A DNA stretch of 64,000 nt from Henckelia pumila (lineage: Eukaryota; Streptophyta; Magnoliopsida; Lamiales; Gesneriaceae): positions 4,402,001 to 4,466,000 of the forward strand of contig NW_027331831.1 in assembly GCF_033568475.1 (NCBI RefSeq), written 5' to 3'. The position numbers were made by a program, and so were the translations under genes. Below the pieces are notes generated by a model. The model did not search any database. It was not told where the DNA came from and saw nothing but the letters and a program-made list of their open reading frames with translations. Positions 36,064 to 49,613 of the stretch are shown piece after piece (position 1 is the first letter of the stretch; every line of letters begins with the position of its first letter).

Positions 36064-36480
36064 ATTTTATCATTTCTTGAGAGTCTCCTATTTTGATTTT
36101 TTTTTTTTATATAACTCTAATATAATTATGTATTACCTAAACCATTCCTCTTATATTATTATAATTTATTTTTATTATTTTGTAATAATATTTGAATTAT
36201 TATTTTTATTAGAACGTTATTTTGTTTTGTGACAATTATTAGAACGTTATTGTTAATATCATTATATATGAATTTTAAAATATTGTTATTGCAACTCCCT
36301 TGCGGACCTGGAGTCCAACAGCAGTAAATCCCCCACCCCCTCGCACCTTCTTCTTCTCATTTCCCCGTTACGCAGTTCAGTGTATGATTTTATTGTGTAA
36401 ATCTTGGATGAAAATGCGAAAGCAATCCCTTCATTCATTTTTTATTTGCTGTTGGTTGGTTTGCCTTGCAAAAAGCTCTC

Positions 36481-36487
36481 TATAAAT
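36481..36487 (+). promoter_or_regulatory. Candidate TATA box of the SPPL gene
   Basis: TATAAAT lies 74 bases before the start codon, in a CTCTATAAATTGG context. It would place the transcription start near 36515 with a short leader. Positional inference only. Confidence 0.45.
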
Positions 36488-36560
36488 TGGCTACATGTGG
36501 TGATGCGGTGAAATCAAGAAATAAAAGAGAAAATTACTCTTATAAATCTGAAGCTCCGCC

Positions 36561-39500
36561 ATGGGAGTTCAGAAATTTTTCATATGCGTTGTTTTATCGA
36601 TGCTCTTTTGCATCCCAGATGGAGTGACAGCCGGTGACATAGTCCATGATGACGATCTGGCTCCCAAAAAGCCCGGATGTGCGAATGATTTTGTGCTGGT
36701 AAATTTCTTCTGTTTACTTCATTTTTTTTTTTGCTGGCCCAGCAGATATTTTGGAGGTTTACGTGCAGGGTTACCATTTTTTTTGTGGTTCTTTACTAAA
36801 GATTGAATCTTGATGTTTTGTGTTATAGTTGTTTTTGAGCTTGATTTGTATGATACTTTTATCCTTTTGATGATGATATGTTTAGATCTTTGTTATTCTC
36901 TTTAGTGTATGATGTTTCTGTTTATGTTTGTGAGTATTCTTTTTGGCGAGTATTGATAATGTGTCCTGCTGCTAAATTATAGTTGTGGACCCCCAGCTTT
37001 GGTTTCCCTTTTTAGTCCATTCATTTCAAAAGGTCTTTTTTTATTCTTTTGTTTTTGCATCGATGCCTATTTTATTTCTGGGGCCTGTGTGTGAGAAGGA
37101 GAGCTTGCATTGATGCTTCAATGTTCAAGTTGAATGCCACAATTATGAATCTTCACCATGTTCGTCATAAAATACAAAGTTGCATGTATAGTTCTTTGGG
37201 ACTTAAATTTTTAGATGTAAACTACACGGGCATTAGTTTTAAATGTGTCCCAGAAGCTTTCCCATGATTCACTTGTCAATGCATTTTGCAGCTTCTAACA
37301 AAAAAGCTGTTCCTTTTTAGGTAAAAGTCCAAACTTGGGTCGATGGTGTGGAAAACGTGGAGTTTGTCGGTGTGGGTGCTAGATTTGGCAAAGCCATAGT
37401 ATCAAAGGAGAAAAATGCAAACCAGAATCGCCTAACCCTGTCAGACCCTTTGGATGGATGCAGTCCTCCAAAGAAAAAGGTTATAGTTGCTATCTTGCTT
37501 GGTTCTTGTTGATTCTTTATTTTGTTTTGATGCCTTGATGGAATAGATATGCCTCAATGCTATTTTTGAATTTCCATATTTTTATGCTTGTAGTATGCTG
37601 GAGATGTTATAATGGTGGCTCGAGGTAACTGCAAATTCACTGCAAAGACAAACTTTGCTGAAGCTGCTGGTGCTTCGGCACTTCTCATCATAAACAACCA
37701 GAAAGGTTAATTTTTCTTTTCAATGCTTTGATAAGAGTCTGTTTGCAGTCTATAATGCCAATTTGAGGTGGCCCAAAATTGCTCAAATTTTCTCATATCA
37801 TAGTTCACAAAAGTTCTGTATCATGGTTCATACTTCATATTTGTGGTTTTAAGATGGAAGGAATTGACCCTTGCTGGTATATGTAGTAACATGACCGAGC
37901 TTATGGTTATTAATTTAACATTTAGGTTGAAATGAAGGACAGAGCAATGAGTCTAATAAGATGTACTAAATTTCTTTTCTTTTTCCATTTTTTTTTTTAT
38001 AAAACTTACTTTCATCACCTCATATTGTTGATAATTTGTTGGATTGTTGCATGTTGCATCATAAGTAGATGATACAAATGCTACCAAATCAATTTAATTG
38101 GTACATGGATTCAATCAGTGGAGCATTAATTAAAGCATATCTATTTACTTCTGTCTTTCAAATTCTTTTCCATATGTAAACCAGTCATTCCTTATCTCCT
38201 CAGAACTCTACAAGATGGTTTGTGAGCCTGATGAAACTGATCTAGATATTCAAATTTCTGCTGTCATGCTCCCTCAAGATGCTGGTTCTACACTGGAGAA
38301 AATGTTGTCAAATGGTTCATCAGGTATTTTTTTATTAAGAGATTGCTCTTTTGCCTCTCCAAAGTTCCTGTTGCCTTTGATTTATGTTTCTTGCTTCGAT
38401 TGACCTCCTTGATGGCTCTCTTGATGGTGTACAATTGGCCTCAAATTGGTGATGTACCGTGATGCTATGTCATTGCAATATATAATCTAAATACGAGCTT
38501 AACAAGCACTGGCAATAAGCAAACTCACAGTGATGGGGGATATGGAGAAATCATCAGTATTCTTTCACAATTTCAACTTGGTGCTAAAGGAGAATGTGTG
38601 TTTTGGCTTATTTTTGTGCTGGGTTATCTTTCCCTGGCTTAGTTTCGATCAATAACATTAATTTCTATATGCAAATGCCTTTCCAGTATGTGGCAAGACT
38701 TGTGCTGTTGCTTCTCACAACAGCAAAGCTGTAATTCATTTTCTGATGGTGCTAATCATATAACAACCTAGTTAATCATCCAGATTCCAAACCTTTCACA
38801 AGGTAATGTTTATATGACTAAGCAAAGAAGTGAAATTCAATTGGGTTGTGTTTGTTTTAAAGAATATGCTGACTGATTGAATGCCTTTGTTTTTTTAGTT
38901 GAAAACAGAATGGCATAACAAAATGCATCATCGGGTTACTTAGCTCGTCGGCACAATCTAATGATTGTGAACTAAACCCTGACCTAAATATTAAAAGATA
39001 CCCTTGTCCTAACTAAGCTCCGGACAATTTAAAAGGTTCGATTCTAGAAATTATGCAAAAGGATTTAGTCCAATTGCTCAAGAAAGTAGTAGGGGTGTGG
39101 CAAAGAGGTAGGAAAGCATTGATTGAAATAAAAGGTTGTTTCATTGTGCTTAAAATCTCTGCTGACAAATGATGCCTTTCTCCTTCAAGTTGCAAGATCT
39201 GGTCATCATTTGGTTGCTCAATTATATACAATGTGTTTTTATATGCCACATTTTGTTTCATGTGATTTCTTTAATTCCATTTGCATAATACACAAGCACT
39301 TTTGACAAGTTAAAAAAAGTGGCTCGCTTGACACTGTATCTTTCGCAGTATCTGTACAGCTGTACTCTCCGAAGAGACCGGTCGTTGATATAGCCGAAGT
39401 ATTTCTGTGGTTGATGGCTGTTGGGACCATCTTATGTGCCTCTTATTGGTCTGCATGGAGTGCCAGAGAAGGAGCTATTGAGCAAGATAAGCTGTTGAAG

Positions 39501-42500
39501 GTCTGGAAAATATTCAACCAAGATTGCTTAGAAGTAAAACTTGTAAGCTTGAAAACCTTTATATCAGCAGCCATATGAATTAATTTTTTTTTGTAGGATG
39601 CTTCAGATGAACTTCCAAACATTAAAGGCTTCGGTGGAAGTAGTGTTGTGGATATCAACACGACATCGGCTGTTCTGTTTGTTGTTGTCGCCTCATGCTT
39701 TTTGATACTTATATACAAGCTAATGTCATTATGGTTCATTGAGCTCTTGGTGGTTCTCTTTTGCATTGGTGGTGTGGAGGTGAATTGTTTTTTTTACTCC
39801 GTATACCTGCAGGGATTGTATTTGGTTTGTTCTTGTCAAAACTGATCCTGAATTCTACTTCCTTCTTTTCTTGAAGGGTTTACAAACTTGTTTGGTTGCC
39901 TTGTTATCAAGGTATGCACTTTGGGCACTCCATTTTATGTTTTTAACTGATTTGGAAAATTGCTTAGCCAGTGATCCCTCCTAAAAAATTAGCCTTATCT
40001 GTCTCATTTGGTTCTACATTAATAGATTAAGGCATGTGATTGAACCTGTTTAATGGAGCAATGCCATTATTTTTTTTTGTGTTACTACTAAAATCTACCG
40101 TCAGAATTATCTACAGTTAGACTGAAGTTGTAAGGTCAGAAGTGTAAATTTAATGAGGGGATAGAATTCAAGCTCTTAAACTATATTTTCAGGTGGTTCA
40201 AGCAAGCTGCTGAATCTTTTATCAAAGTACCTGTCTTGGGGGCTATCTCGTACCTTACTTTGGCTGTTGCTCCATTCTGCGTAGCTTTTGCTGTGGTGTG
40301 GGCTGTGTACAGAGAGGTCTCTTTTGCATGGATAGGCCAAGATGTACTCGTAAGTGTACATAGCTACCATGAGGGAACTACAGTTGATTGTCAACCTCCT
40401 TCAAATGATTTTTGTTTTATGGAAATAGAATTATTTGAGCTAATCATCTTTCTACTATGGAATAATGGATATCCAGGATCATTAAATTCAAAGATGTCTT
40501 CTCAACTCGTCCTTTTGAAGTTCCGTGGAATGATAATTTTCTTTCCGGAGCTAATGAAGGGATTATTTTAGAAAGACATCTCTAATATTGATGGAAAAAT
40601 TGAACACCGACAGAGTCTGAAAATTTAAGTTGTTGGATATGTGGTTTGCCAAAATTTGTATCTCTAGTAAATGTCCAATCATGAGATGGTAGTGTTGTTC
40701 TCTGTAGCTTTATTTGTGCTATTTTATCTTTAATCTTTGAAATGGGAGGTGGTGATACATCATGAGCCCGGCATCATATTGTGAGAGAACTTTTACAAAA
40801 AGTTAGAGCTGTAAGAGATGTGACACATATTGTCTCGATCTGGATGAAACCCCTTTACCTTTTCAAATCAATGACAAAGTGAAGATATAATACTCTTGGC
40901 AGGCTTGTTAAGACTTTGACAGGCATCCTTTTTTGCCGTGTGAAGATAAATTGCCTTTCATCACGTGCATATTTTAGCAAAAGAGATGTTCTTGTTCCTG
41001 TAAAAGAGAATAATTTATGTATTTTTGAAAGATAAATTGCCTTTCATCATATGCTATTGTTGTTGATAATTGATAGCGGTATCCTTTTCTTTCAGGGAAT
41101 TGCATTGATAATTACTGTTCTTCAGATAGTTCGAATTCCTAATCTCAAGGTAATAATTTTGATTTGTCAAATTTAGGTGTCAAATTTGAAGAGCTTTTCT
41201 TGTTTATTGCTATGTATTTGGCATCAACACTTTCTTCTACATCAATAATTCTATTCTGTTATTGGATTTATAAATTTTCTATATATTTCGTGAGTCAAGT
41301 CTGAACATCTATCAATTGTTGTACTTTCATTCAAGGGCATGCACTTATTGCTGGCAGCTGGCTTGATATTTGGTAGTGCTTCAGTCTATGATTTAAATTT
41401 TACTCGTTAAAGGGTGAGATGAATTATATTTTGATTTTTGAGCGGCCAAAATTTGTAATTATCGGATTAATGCTTCCTTTTGATAACTTATTAAAATCTA
41501 AGATGGTCCTGGTTAATAAACTTTACTGCAATATAATTGCTGATATACCAGCAAAAAATGCATTTGTAGAGTGTTTAAATTTGGTGGGCTATGGAAATCA
41601 CATGATTTTCCTTGTGTGCCTTTCCCTCACGGAATTCAAATTTTTCTCACATGATTGTTAACCAGGTTCCTGTGCCAGAAAGTTCTCACTCATCCTTTTA
41701 ATCTCAACTTACAACTTGCTTGTGAAATGAGACAATGGTGTATATTGCCAGAATCAAGCATTGCCTCATTTTATTGTTCAAGTTGTTAATTATAGGGTTG
41801 TTCACTTCTAATATTTTTGCGAACTCCCTTACATGAACAGATGTCAGATTGTATCGTTTCTGATTAACAGAAAAAAAAAAAAAAGATGTCAGATTGTATA
41901 GTTCAATCAATTACTCATCTGACACATTTGGAAGATTACTGAAAAGTTGATGGCTTTCCTGACTTGATGTGAATAGGATCAAGTTCTGTCCGAGCAATGA
42001 TTCATTGGATATACAGGACATTTGGGGCTAACAGTAGAGAATACATCTTCATCTTTTACCTTATGAATATATATATATTCCTTCATGAAATCTTTCTCAT
42101 GCATATATTCGATTCAATCAATAATTGAAGGAATTGCTCTGTTTTCAATATCCTTTTGTTATGTATTTATAATATCTGTAGTCATTGGCCCTTTCCGTAC
42201 CACAATCTTTTATTTCAGGTGGGAACTGTTCTTCTTAGCTGCGCTTTCATGTATGACATCTTTTGGGTGTTTGTTTCCCAGAAACTCTTCCAAGAAAGTG
42301 TGATGATTGTGGTGGGTAATTGACCTCAATATTTCACAATATATATCCACCAAGATCGTAGCAAGTAGAAGAGATGAGTTTTTATGGTTATTGTTGTTTT
42401 AGGTTGCCCGTGGTGACAGAAGTGGTGAGGATGGTATACCGATGCTTCTGAAAATTCCACGTATGTTTGATCCATGGGGTGGTTACAGTATCATAGGCTT

Positions 42501-44329
42501 TGGTGACATCCTCTTGCCTGGACTGGTAGTAGCATTTTCACTAAGGTTAGAGTTATTCACATTTACTTGCTAATTTCTAGAATGTTTGTCCAGGGCTTGG
42601 TAATGGGCCTAATGGCATCCAGTTTGGACCTAAATGGATTTTTAGCACTCATTTGGTGTCCCTTATTCCTGTTCTGTCAACACAGTCGGTGTTTGTGTAG
42701 TTGATTTATAAGAATCTGGGAAATGAAATTGATTTATGGGCGTCGAGCCCTTGTCCTCTCCAAGTATGAAGAGAGGTGATACATATTACTAAAAAAAGCA
42801 CTCTGCTGACCATTTTTATCTCTTGGTATGTCATGCTTTGAATTTGCGAAAAAACTTGTTAAAACCTCTTTTAATAATTGATTAGCTTCAGAACGGCTCA
42901 ATTTTTTTTAATATGATGGCTCTTTCACGACCTTAGTAATTTTTATACTGAGATACTACGGTTGTGGCATTTTTATGCAAATTTGAGAAACAATCCCTTC
43001 AAACTTCACATACACATATCTTGGGCCCGGTCGACTAGTATGTAAGTGATGTGACAACACAACGTGAAGTGAAATTGGTATGGAAAGTTTTGGTCCTGCT
43101 CCCTTCCAAAAAAACTTGACAAGCACTCGGTCGAGATGCAAAAACTTAGCATCGTGCAGTCTCAATTTATATCCTTTTTTTTTTAATAACTTAATTTATA
43201 TCCTTAACTCAAATATGTTTTTCCTTTATTGTACACCTCTACTCAATCTCTTTCATCTGTTGCAGGTATGATTGGTTAGCAAACAAGAGCCTACAGGCCG
43301 GATACTTTTTATGGGCGATGTTTGCTTATGGATTAGGTAAACAAAACTTTTCCGAAATTTGACTGACTTCTTGAAATTCAGCTCAATTATTTATCAGATG
43401 GTGTAAGTTTAGTTGAGCCGGCTGAATTTAGCTAAGGAGTTTTAGAGCTCGAGTCCAACACTTACTGTGCATGAGCTCGCAAACCAGCATACCAGCTCAT
43501 AATTGATTTTTTTAAATATTTTTGTAGTTTAATAATATAAAAAGTTAATAATTTTAGTTACATATATTATAATATAATATAATAATAGTATGAGCTCTTA
43601 ACAAGTTCATGATTTGAAGTTTTGCTAGCTAAACCGTTGACCTGTTCACGCGAGCATATTCACAACAAATTTCGCAAATATAATCTGAGCTCGCACCTTT
43701 ATTTTGGGTAGCTAGATTGCTCATTTCTCTCGTTTTACCGGCGGATTTTGAGTCACCTGAATACGGTTATACTACAAATGGTCTTTTGTCATCTTCGATG
43801 TCCTGTGTTATCCAATGTCTTCCTCACGAAGCGGATGTTCGCCATCGATTCCAAGATAGGAGATGACATGAGAGTGTCTATGTAGAAGCATTTTCTATGG
43901 TGGTTACACATTTTCAACACTTTTGACATGCATTGCAGGTCTTCTCGTCACTTACGTGGCGTTGAACTTGATGGACGGACATGGCCAACCAGCATTGCTT
44001 TACATTGTCCCTTTTACACTAGGTAAACTAAATGTGTACTTGCTGTTAGATTAATTCTGTGTTAGAGCTCAAATGACATATAATAGACTCATATCCAAAA
44101 TTAAAAAGATTGCACTATCTGTTATATTTAGAACGCACTTGCAATAAAAGTAGACACCAAAAGCAGAAACTTTTAGATTGAAGGCTTGTAAAACATTGGA
44201 TTTCTTGATGCAGGGACGTTTCTCGCGCTCGGAAAAAAAAGAGGGGACCTGAAGATCCTTTGGACGAGTGGTGAACCGGATAGGGTCTGCCCACATGTTC
44301 GTCTCGAATCCGTGCCAGAATCGCTTTAA
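36561..44329 (+). CDS. Signal peptide peptidase-like intramembrane aspartyl protease with PA domain
   Basis: Fourteen exons join in phase: 36561-36698, 37321-37479, 37594-37705, 38204-38323, 39349-39500, 39597-39779, 39877-39911, 40193-40349, 41096-41149, 42219-42311, 42403-42545, 43266-43336, 43939-44022 and 44214-44329. The product is 538 aa, matching Arabidopsis SPPL2/SPPL4-type proteins (about 540). Residues 1-24 look like a signal peptide. A protease-associated domain follows (about 95-165, [19 protein letters not shown]), then nine predicted membrane segments. The catalytic aspartates are D383 in FMYDIFW and D436 in GFGD; the PAL motif is at 490-492 (QPALLY). All three signatures of the presenilin/SPP family are intact, so the enzyme should cleave single-pass membrane proteins in the endomembrane system. 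The exact SPPL number cannot be fixed without a tree. Confidence 0.96.
41839..41899 (+). mobile_element. Tiny poly(A)-tailed retroposition footprint in an SPPL intron
   Basis: The 16 bases AGATGTCAGATTGTAT occur at 41839-41854 and again at 41884-41899. Between them are only CGTTTCTGATTAACAG and about thirteen A residues. A direct repeat of this length flanking a short body with a poly(A) end is the mark of target-primed retroposition, here with an almost fully 5'-truncated insert. Confidence 0.6.
43400..43700. repeat. Degenerate AGCTC-rich repeat in an SPPL intron
   Basis: Repeated GAGCTCG, CAGCTCA and GAGCTCTTAACAAGTTCATG boxes occur on both sides of a very AT-rich centre, recalling the AGCTCG-rich hAT MITE at 35560. 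No ends or target duplication are preserved, so this is probably an older relative. Confidence 0.35.
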
Positions 44330-45490
44330 GAAGCATGAGAAACATGAATCATGTAATTTTATAAACTAGCTGTAGTACTTCCAATATGTTTACCAAAATC
44401 TGCAGAGCTTTCACTGGTTAAGTTTGATGGTGTAGTATTTTATGTTTATTGTAATTATTATTTTCTCCTAATAGAAATGTAGAATCAACGACACTCTTCC
44501 TTGTCGGAAATTTTGTTGTTCCTCCTCAATACTGGCAATAATTCACAAATTGTGCAGGCCTAAAAAATCGACATTAAAAGATAGTTCTTGTTTGATTAAT
44601 GATTTAATATATCAGTATATTTAACTATAAAAATAAATATATTAAAGTATTGCTACAACATAATTAATTAAAAAAGGAGAATTGTAGGCAATGTTGGGAG
44701 TGAGCAACACTTCGGTATAACGAAAATAATTGGCCGAATCGATTGAATTCAAAATTTCGATTCGGTAATTTTTGAAATTCGATTTTATTTTCCAAAACAG
44801 AAGGTAAAAAAAAGAAAGTTTATTCGATATGATATTGGTTATTTTTATTTTAAAAAATCAATTAAACCAAGCAAACTCAAGATTCAAATTTTTTTTTTTT
44901 TTTTTTGCGCTTTTACAATTTTTTAAATAAAATATACTATCCTTTAAGTTTCCCCCAAAATTTGGTTATTTGGATACAGATCAAAACATTATATTTTAAT
45001 TCAATTTGATTAGTTGATTTTAATTTTTGAATTAAACAGATTGTAAAAATCTTGTTCATCCCCAATGTTGATAATAATAACAATATTATATATTTGGAAA
45101 AACAATAATGTTGTATTTGGGGAGATGAATTTGAAATTCATGGGTTTCGATTATAATTTAATTGTTAACAATAAAACAATAGATCAAATTAAATTCATAT
45201 TTTACTTATTTACATATTATTAATTTATTAGCACAACGTGGATTTCAAATAATACAATTATTTTTTTAATAAATAACACAAGATTGAACTTGAAATCTAT
45301 TTTAATTAATATGAGATATACGGAATAAATATTTTAATTATAGACTTTGTGATACCAAATATTTTTCACAAGAATATCCATGTCATTTATGGTAACATTT
45401 AAAAAAAAACAAAATTAAAATAAAATTAATGGTTTTAAAATTTATTAATCCAAACTCAAAGAACTAAATTATAATTCCAAATAATTTCCA
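44330..45490. other. Intergenic, AT-rich, no gene seen
   Basis: 3' flank of the SPPL gene followed by low-complexity DNA, including a poly(T) run at about 44888-44906. No frame or repeat with recognisable structure was found. Confidence 0.6.
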
Positions 45491-45499
45491 GAGTCGACC

Positions 45500-46933
45500 A
45501 CTCGAAAACACACTTTTTTTCTTCTCAACTCTTCTCTTCATTGATTCAATCCAACCAAAGAGGTATGTTTTTATTTCACCATACACTCACACTCGCATAC
45601 GTACGTACATTTTATATTCGTATACACCAGTTGTTGTTATATGATGCTCGCTGGATTCCTTGAATGTAACTGAATTCGATTGGCTGGTTAAATTTTTTGT
45701 TTTTGATGATTGTAAGCTTTATTGAATTCGTTTAGCTGATTTTTAGTTGGACTTTTTTTTTTGGGTAGTGATTGAATCCAAACGTGGGGGCTTTTGGTTT
45801 TCTGGAATTGAATTGCTGGTCTCTGTTTCAAGTTTTGTAGCAAAAACACTATTTTTCTCCCCCTGCGTATGACCTCTGCCTCTGCCTCTGATTAGCTGAA
45901 TTTTTTATATGGGTTTAAATTCGGTGCAATTTTAGTGAGGAATTATGCCTTTTCTTCATGGGGTTTTGTGGATTTTTATTGGGAAATGATTGAAACCATG
46001 GTTAGATCAGTTTGAGCTATTAGCTTTCTGCCTTCTAGGCACTGGTATAGTAGCGATTATGTATGATTTTGTCTTTCAATGATTTCATCTTCTTCCTTTA
46101 GTTTTGGATTAGTGTTATTGTGATCAGATGAAAATCATAGCCGTTAAGAATTTTTAGTCTTGTGACTCAATTGGGGTAAAAAGAAGATCGGCATTTCGTG
46201 TATGTCTAAATTATGGTGAGAGGTGGATGATGGCTGTTGGTTAGCTGATTTTATTGAAGGTGGATGATCACAACCATGGGGAAAGCTTGTTCATGGAAAA
46301 TGTCTAAATCCGCTTGGAAACCTTGAATGCACTGTAATTTTTTATGAATGGAATATAAATTAATATAATTATAATTCATTTATAAAGCCGATTGTATTCT
46401 GACGGTCTAGAAAAATGTTAAATTCCACGGTAAACAAAAATTAGAGGAAGATTGGACCTGAAACTTGCAAAAGTTCTCATTACAATTGATCTTACGATGG
46501 TATGTCATTCTTGCTTATTCACTTTCTGAGCAGTTCATCTAACTACATGTTTTTGAAAGTGTTGAGCCTTGTGATCTGCAGGGTTGTGTTTTAAGCTCTA
46601 ACAAAAAGGTCTTGATAGTTTAGTAATGTGTTGCTTGCACTTGCCATTTTGTCCTTTCATAGATGACGAATTGATGTTATTTTATTCTCAGTGCTGAGGT
46701 TTCTTACTGTAGTAATACCTTAGAATCGTATTCTTATGAATGTAGCCTAGCTAATTTCTTTTTAATCAGTTGGACACTTGTACATCTGGTAACTGAGTAT
46801 GGGCTTTCAGTATGATATTTTTCATTACTTTTGCTTCATGGTGCTTCTATCTTGTGATAGAGAGAGGGACCACAATGACCAAGTTTCCGGCCCCTCTTGG
46901 TGGACACAAAAGATAATTAAGGCTTAAGCAGTG
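45500..46933 (+). promoter_or_regulatory. 5' leader of the RHB1A-like gene, with leader intron and a 13-codon uORF
   Basis: A CT-rich leader (TTTTTTTCTTCTCAACTCTT) ends at AAAGAG/GTATGT near 45561, a good donor. The likely acceptor is GTGATAG at about 46860, implying a leader intron of about 1.3 kb. The second leader exon holds a uORF at 46875-46916 encoding MTKFPAPLGGHKR, which ends 17 bases before the main ATG. Leader introns of this kind are common in plant RING genes. No transcript evidence was available. Confidence 0.5.
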
Positions 46934-48498
46934 ATGGGAGGCTGTTGTTGTTGCTGTGCATCTAAGAGTCCTGAATTCAATAGGTCACCTGCATATTTTC
47001 ACGTGAGTGATTTCTCTTGCCTCATTTTAAGCTCTTCTCCATCAGTCCAAATACTATACATTGTTTTATCCAGTTTATTAAGGTGATATGTGATTTTCTT
47101 GAAATTCTATCTTTGCTGGATTGTTCAACTATGTCTATGTGTCTTTAAACCGTCTCATTGGTAGGAATGAATATCGATGCCCATTTTCTCACTGGAAAAT
47201 TAGGTTTAATGAGGAAAAATTTTGGTTCTCTTAAAAATGTTTTGAAACCAATTTTCTATGTTTCTTTTGGATATTGATATTACAGGTGGATCGTAAGTCT
47301 TGGTTTTTATTTTCCCCGTTCAGTTATGAGCTACAGACTGCAGTTGTCGTCAACCCATATAGCTCAACTTAAAAATCTCCAATTTTATTAAGGTTGATGT
47401 TTGTCCACCAATATCAATTGATTGCCTCATGGGGATTTTACTTGCAGTACCCAGTCTCTGAAGAGCACGAGCCTTTATCATCTCACCATGCGACAATCTC
47501 TGCTCTCTCTACTGGACTTTTGGTTGATACAAATCTGGACACCGCTGTCCCAGATACTTACCGGCCACCGCCTGCACCTCTACCGTATGAAACAAATGTA
47601 GGATACCCACCAACTCCGTCAATAGATCAACAAAGTTCTGGAAATAAAAATGAGACTGCTTTGCAAAGCACAAACACTGTTGGTGATAACAACTCTGATA
47701 GTATTTTGGATGCTAAGTTAAAGAATCTGGAATCTGATGAAAAGATGGAAACCCACATTGACCTTACAGCTTCAAAAGAAATGGAAGACAACAATTCTGA
47801 CGAACTTAAGAAGTCCAGTGAACCTTTTGTTCCACCTTTGCAAGAGGAGGAAGATGTTTGCCCCACTTGCCTTGAAGGTCCTACAGATAACCTTTTTAAC
47901 TTCCTACTGAACTTTACCTCATGGCTCGTGTTTTTGTTCTCTCTAACAAACTGAACACTGTGAACTTATTTTCTATTGTTAAACCATTTCTTATTGCTAT
48001 AGGGTTTTGGACTAATCATGTACAATTTTCTTGACATTAGAATTGGGGGTCATGAGTTTGCACTCATGTAGATGCATTTTTTCCTAAGTCGGTTTGGTTG
48101 TTTACTTCTAGGCTTCCCATGCCAATATTTGTAGGTCTTCTTGTTTCTGTTGCCCCATATCCAGGCTGCACGTCGCATGTTAACATATAGCTAATGTTGG
48201 ATATCCGCAAATAGCTATAGGTTTTGAGGCTATTATTATAGTAATAACTTCTTTCGCATTACTGCAGAATATGATGTGGAGAACCCAAAAATTATCACAA
48301 AATGTGATCATCATTTTCACCTTGCTTGCATACTTGAATGGATGGAAAGAAGTGATACCTGTCCTGTTTGTGACCAGGTTAAAATTGCTAATCTATCTGA
48401 TTCTCCATTTGTTATGGAACAGTTCTTTATCCCGGATGCATTTCTTAGATGTTTCTTGAACGCAGGAAATGGTTTTCAGTCCTACTATGGGAGGATAA
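46934..48498 (+). CDS. RHB1A-like RING-H2 E3 ubiquitin ligase
   Basis: Four exons join in phase: 46934-47002, 47448-47877, 48268-48377 and 48466-48498, giving 213 aa. The protein begins MGGCCCCCASKS: glycine 2 fits N-myristoylation and the following cysteines fit palmitoylation, so it probably sits on a membrane. A conserved STGLLVDTNLDTAVPDTYRP segment precedes a variable acidic linker. The C-terminal RING-H2 domain has the ordered ligands CPTC, CDHHFHLAC and CPVC. The last exon is only ten codons plus stop (EMVFSPTMGG). It restores the short tail after CPVC that I recall from Arabidopsis RHB1A. Reading through the last donor would instead add about 42 unrelated residues to 48503. The enzyme should recruit an E2 and ubiquitinate membrane-associated targets, which are unknown. 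Confidence 0.92.
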
Positions 48499-49613
48499 TG
48501 TAAAAGCTCTTCACTGGGTGCGTTATATAAGAACTTGGGATGTTCAGATACAGGGGAGCAGTTCCGTTTTGTGCCCTGTTTCTGTCCCTAGCTTGGTTGT
48601 GATTTTTTTCCCCTCTGTTTATATATTGGTTTCATCCACTCCCAGGAGTTCACTAGTTTTTAAGTTTTGAAAAAAAATCGATTTTGTCTGCAAAAAACTG
48701 CATTTTTATCAATCATACTTATGTGTATATAAATGCAAAAGCACATAGGAGATGACAAGATGAACATTGGCTGACTGCTGAACTTTGTCCCAACCATTAG
48801 CTATCTCTCCTTGCAATGTGAGCTCCATTTTTACTCTTTTTGACGGTTTTGTTCACTCCAGTTTTCGTGCTAGACGATTGTGTTTCATCTCATGTTTCAT
48901 CTGTATAGATAAGTGATACGTGCGCGTATGGGCATCAGTTTTTGATTCATTGTACCGTCACTTCACTCATGTATATATAAGATTGATTTCTTAGCTCCGG
49001 TTCCTTCTAACATTGTCGATTCCAGATTACAGGATAAATCTTGGTTACCTTTTTGGCCTCCGTTGATGTAGTTATATATTAGAAGTTGATGGAGGTGTTG
49101 GAAATCTATTTAATTGTATACGCAAGACAAAATACTAGAGTTGTCACTTGACAATTATTTTGGGATATACACTTCGTTAAATTTGCACACTTTTGTTGAA
49201 TGTTTGTTACTTGTTTATTATTAAAAATTTTATAATTAATTATTCATCCTTTCGATGGATAAAAAAAAATTATCACTCACAAATATTTTTATCCATATGC
49301 ATGTTTGGGTTCATGCAAGGGTTCTCTTGGACCAGACAGCTCACTGCATTTCCATATAATATTATTTTACGTAAAGCTTTTGACCTTTTCTCGTTCAATT
49401 ATTGGTTCATGACGTAATTGTAATTTGTAGTTGAGGGTCTCATCATTTACGATTTTGTCCATCAAACTTGAACTTGTACCCTTTTAAAGGAAAGTATATT
49501 TGCACAAAAACTCGGAAAACGATCGTATGTTGTGGAGGGAGAAATTGTATTGGTGTTGTGTATTGAAATAAAGATGATTTATAATATTTTATGTGTGTAA
49601 TTAATTATATAAT

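Noticed and set aside
39033-39050. GGTTCGATTC resembling a tRNA B box
   Set aside because: No matching A box or cloverleaf upstream, and it lies inside an SPPL intron.
40236-40571. 111-codon frame overlapping an SPPL exon
   Set aside because: It is the correct SPPL frame reading through the donor at 40350 into the intron; the spliced model is better.
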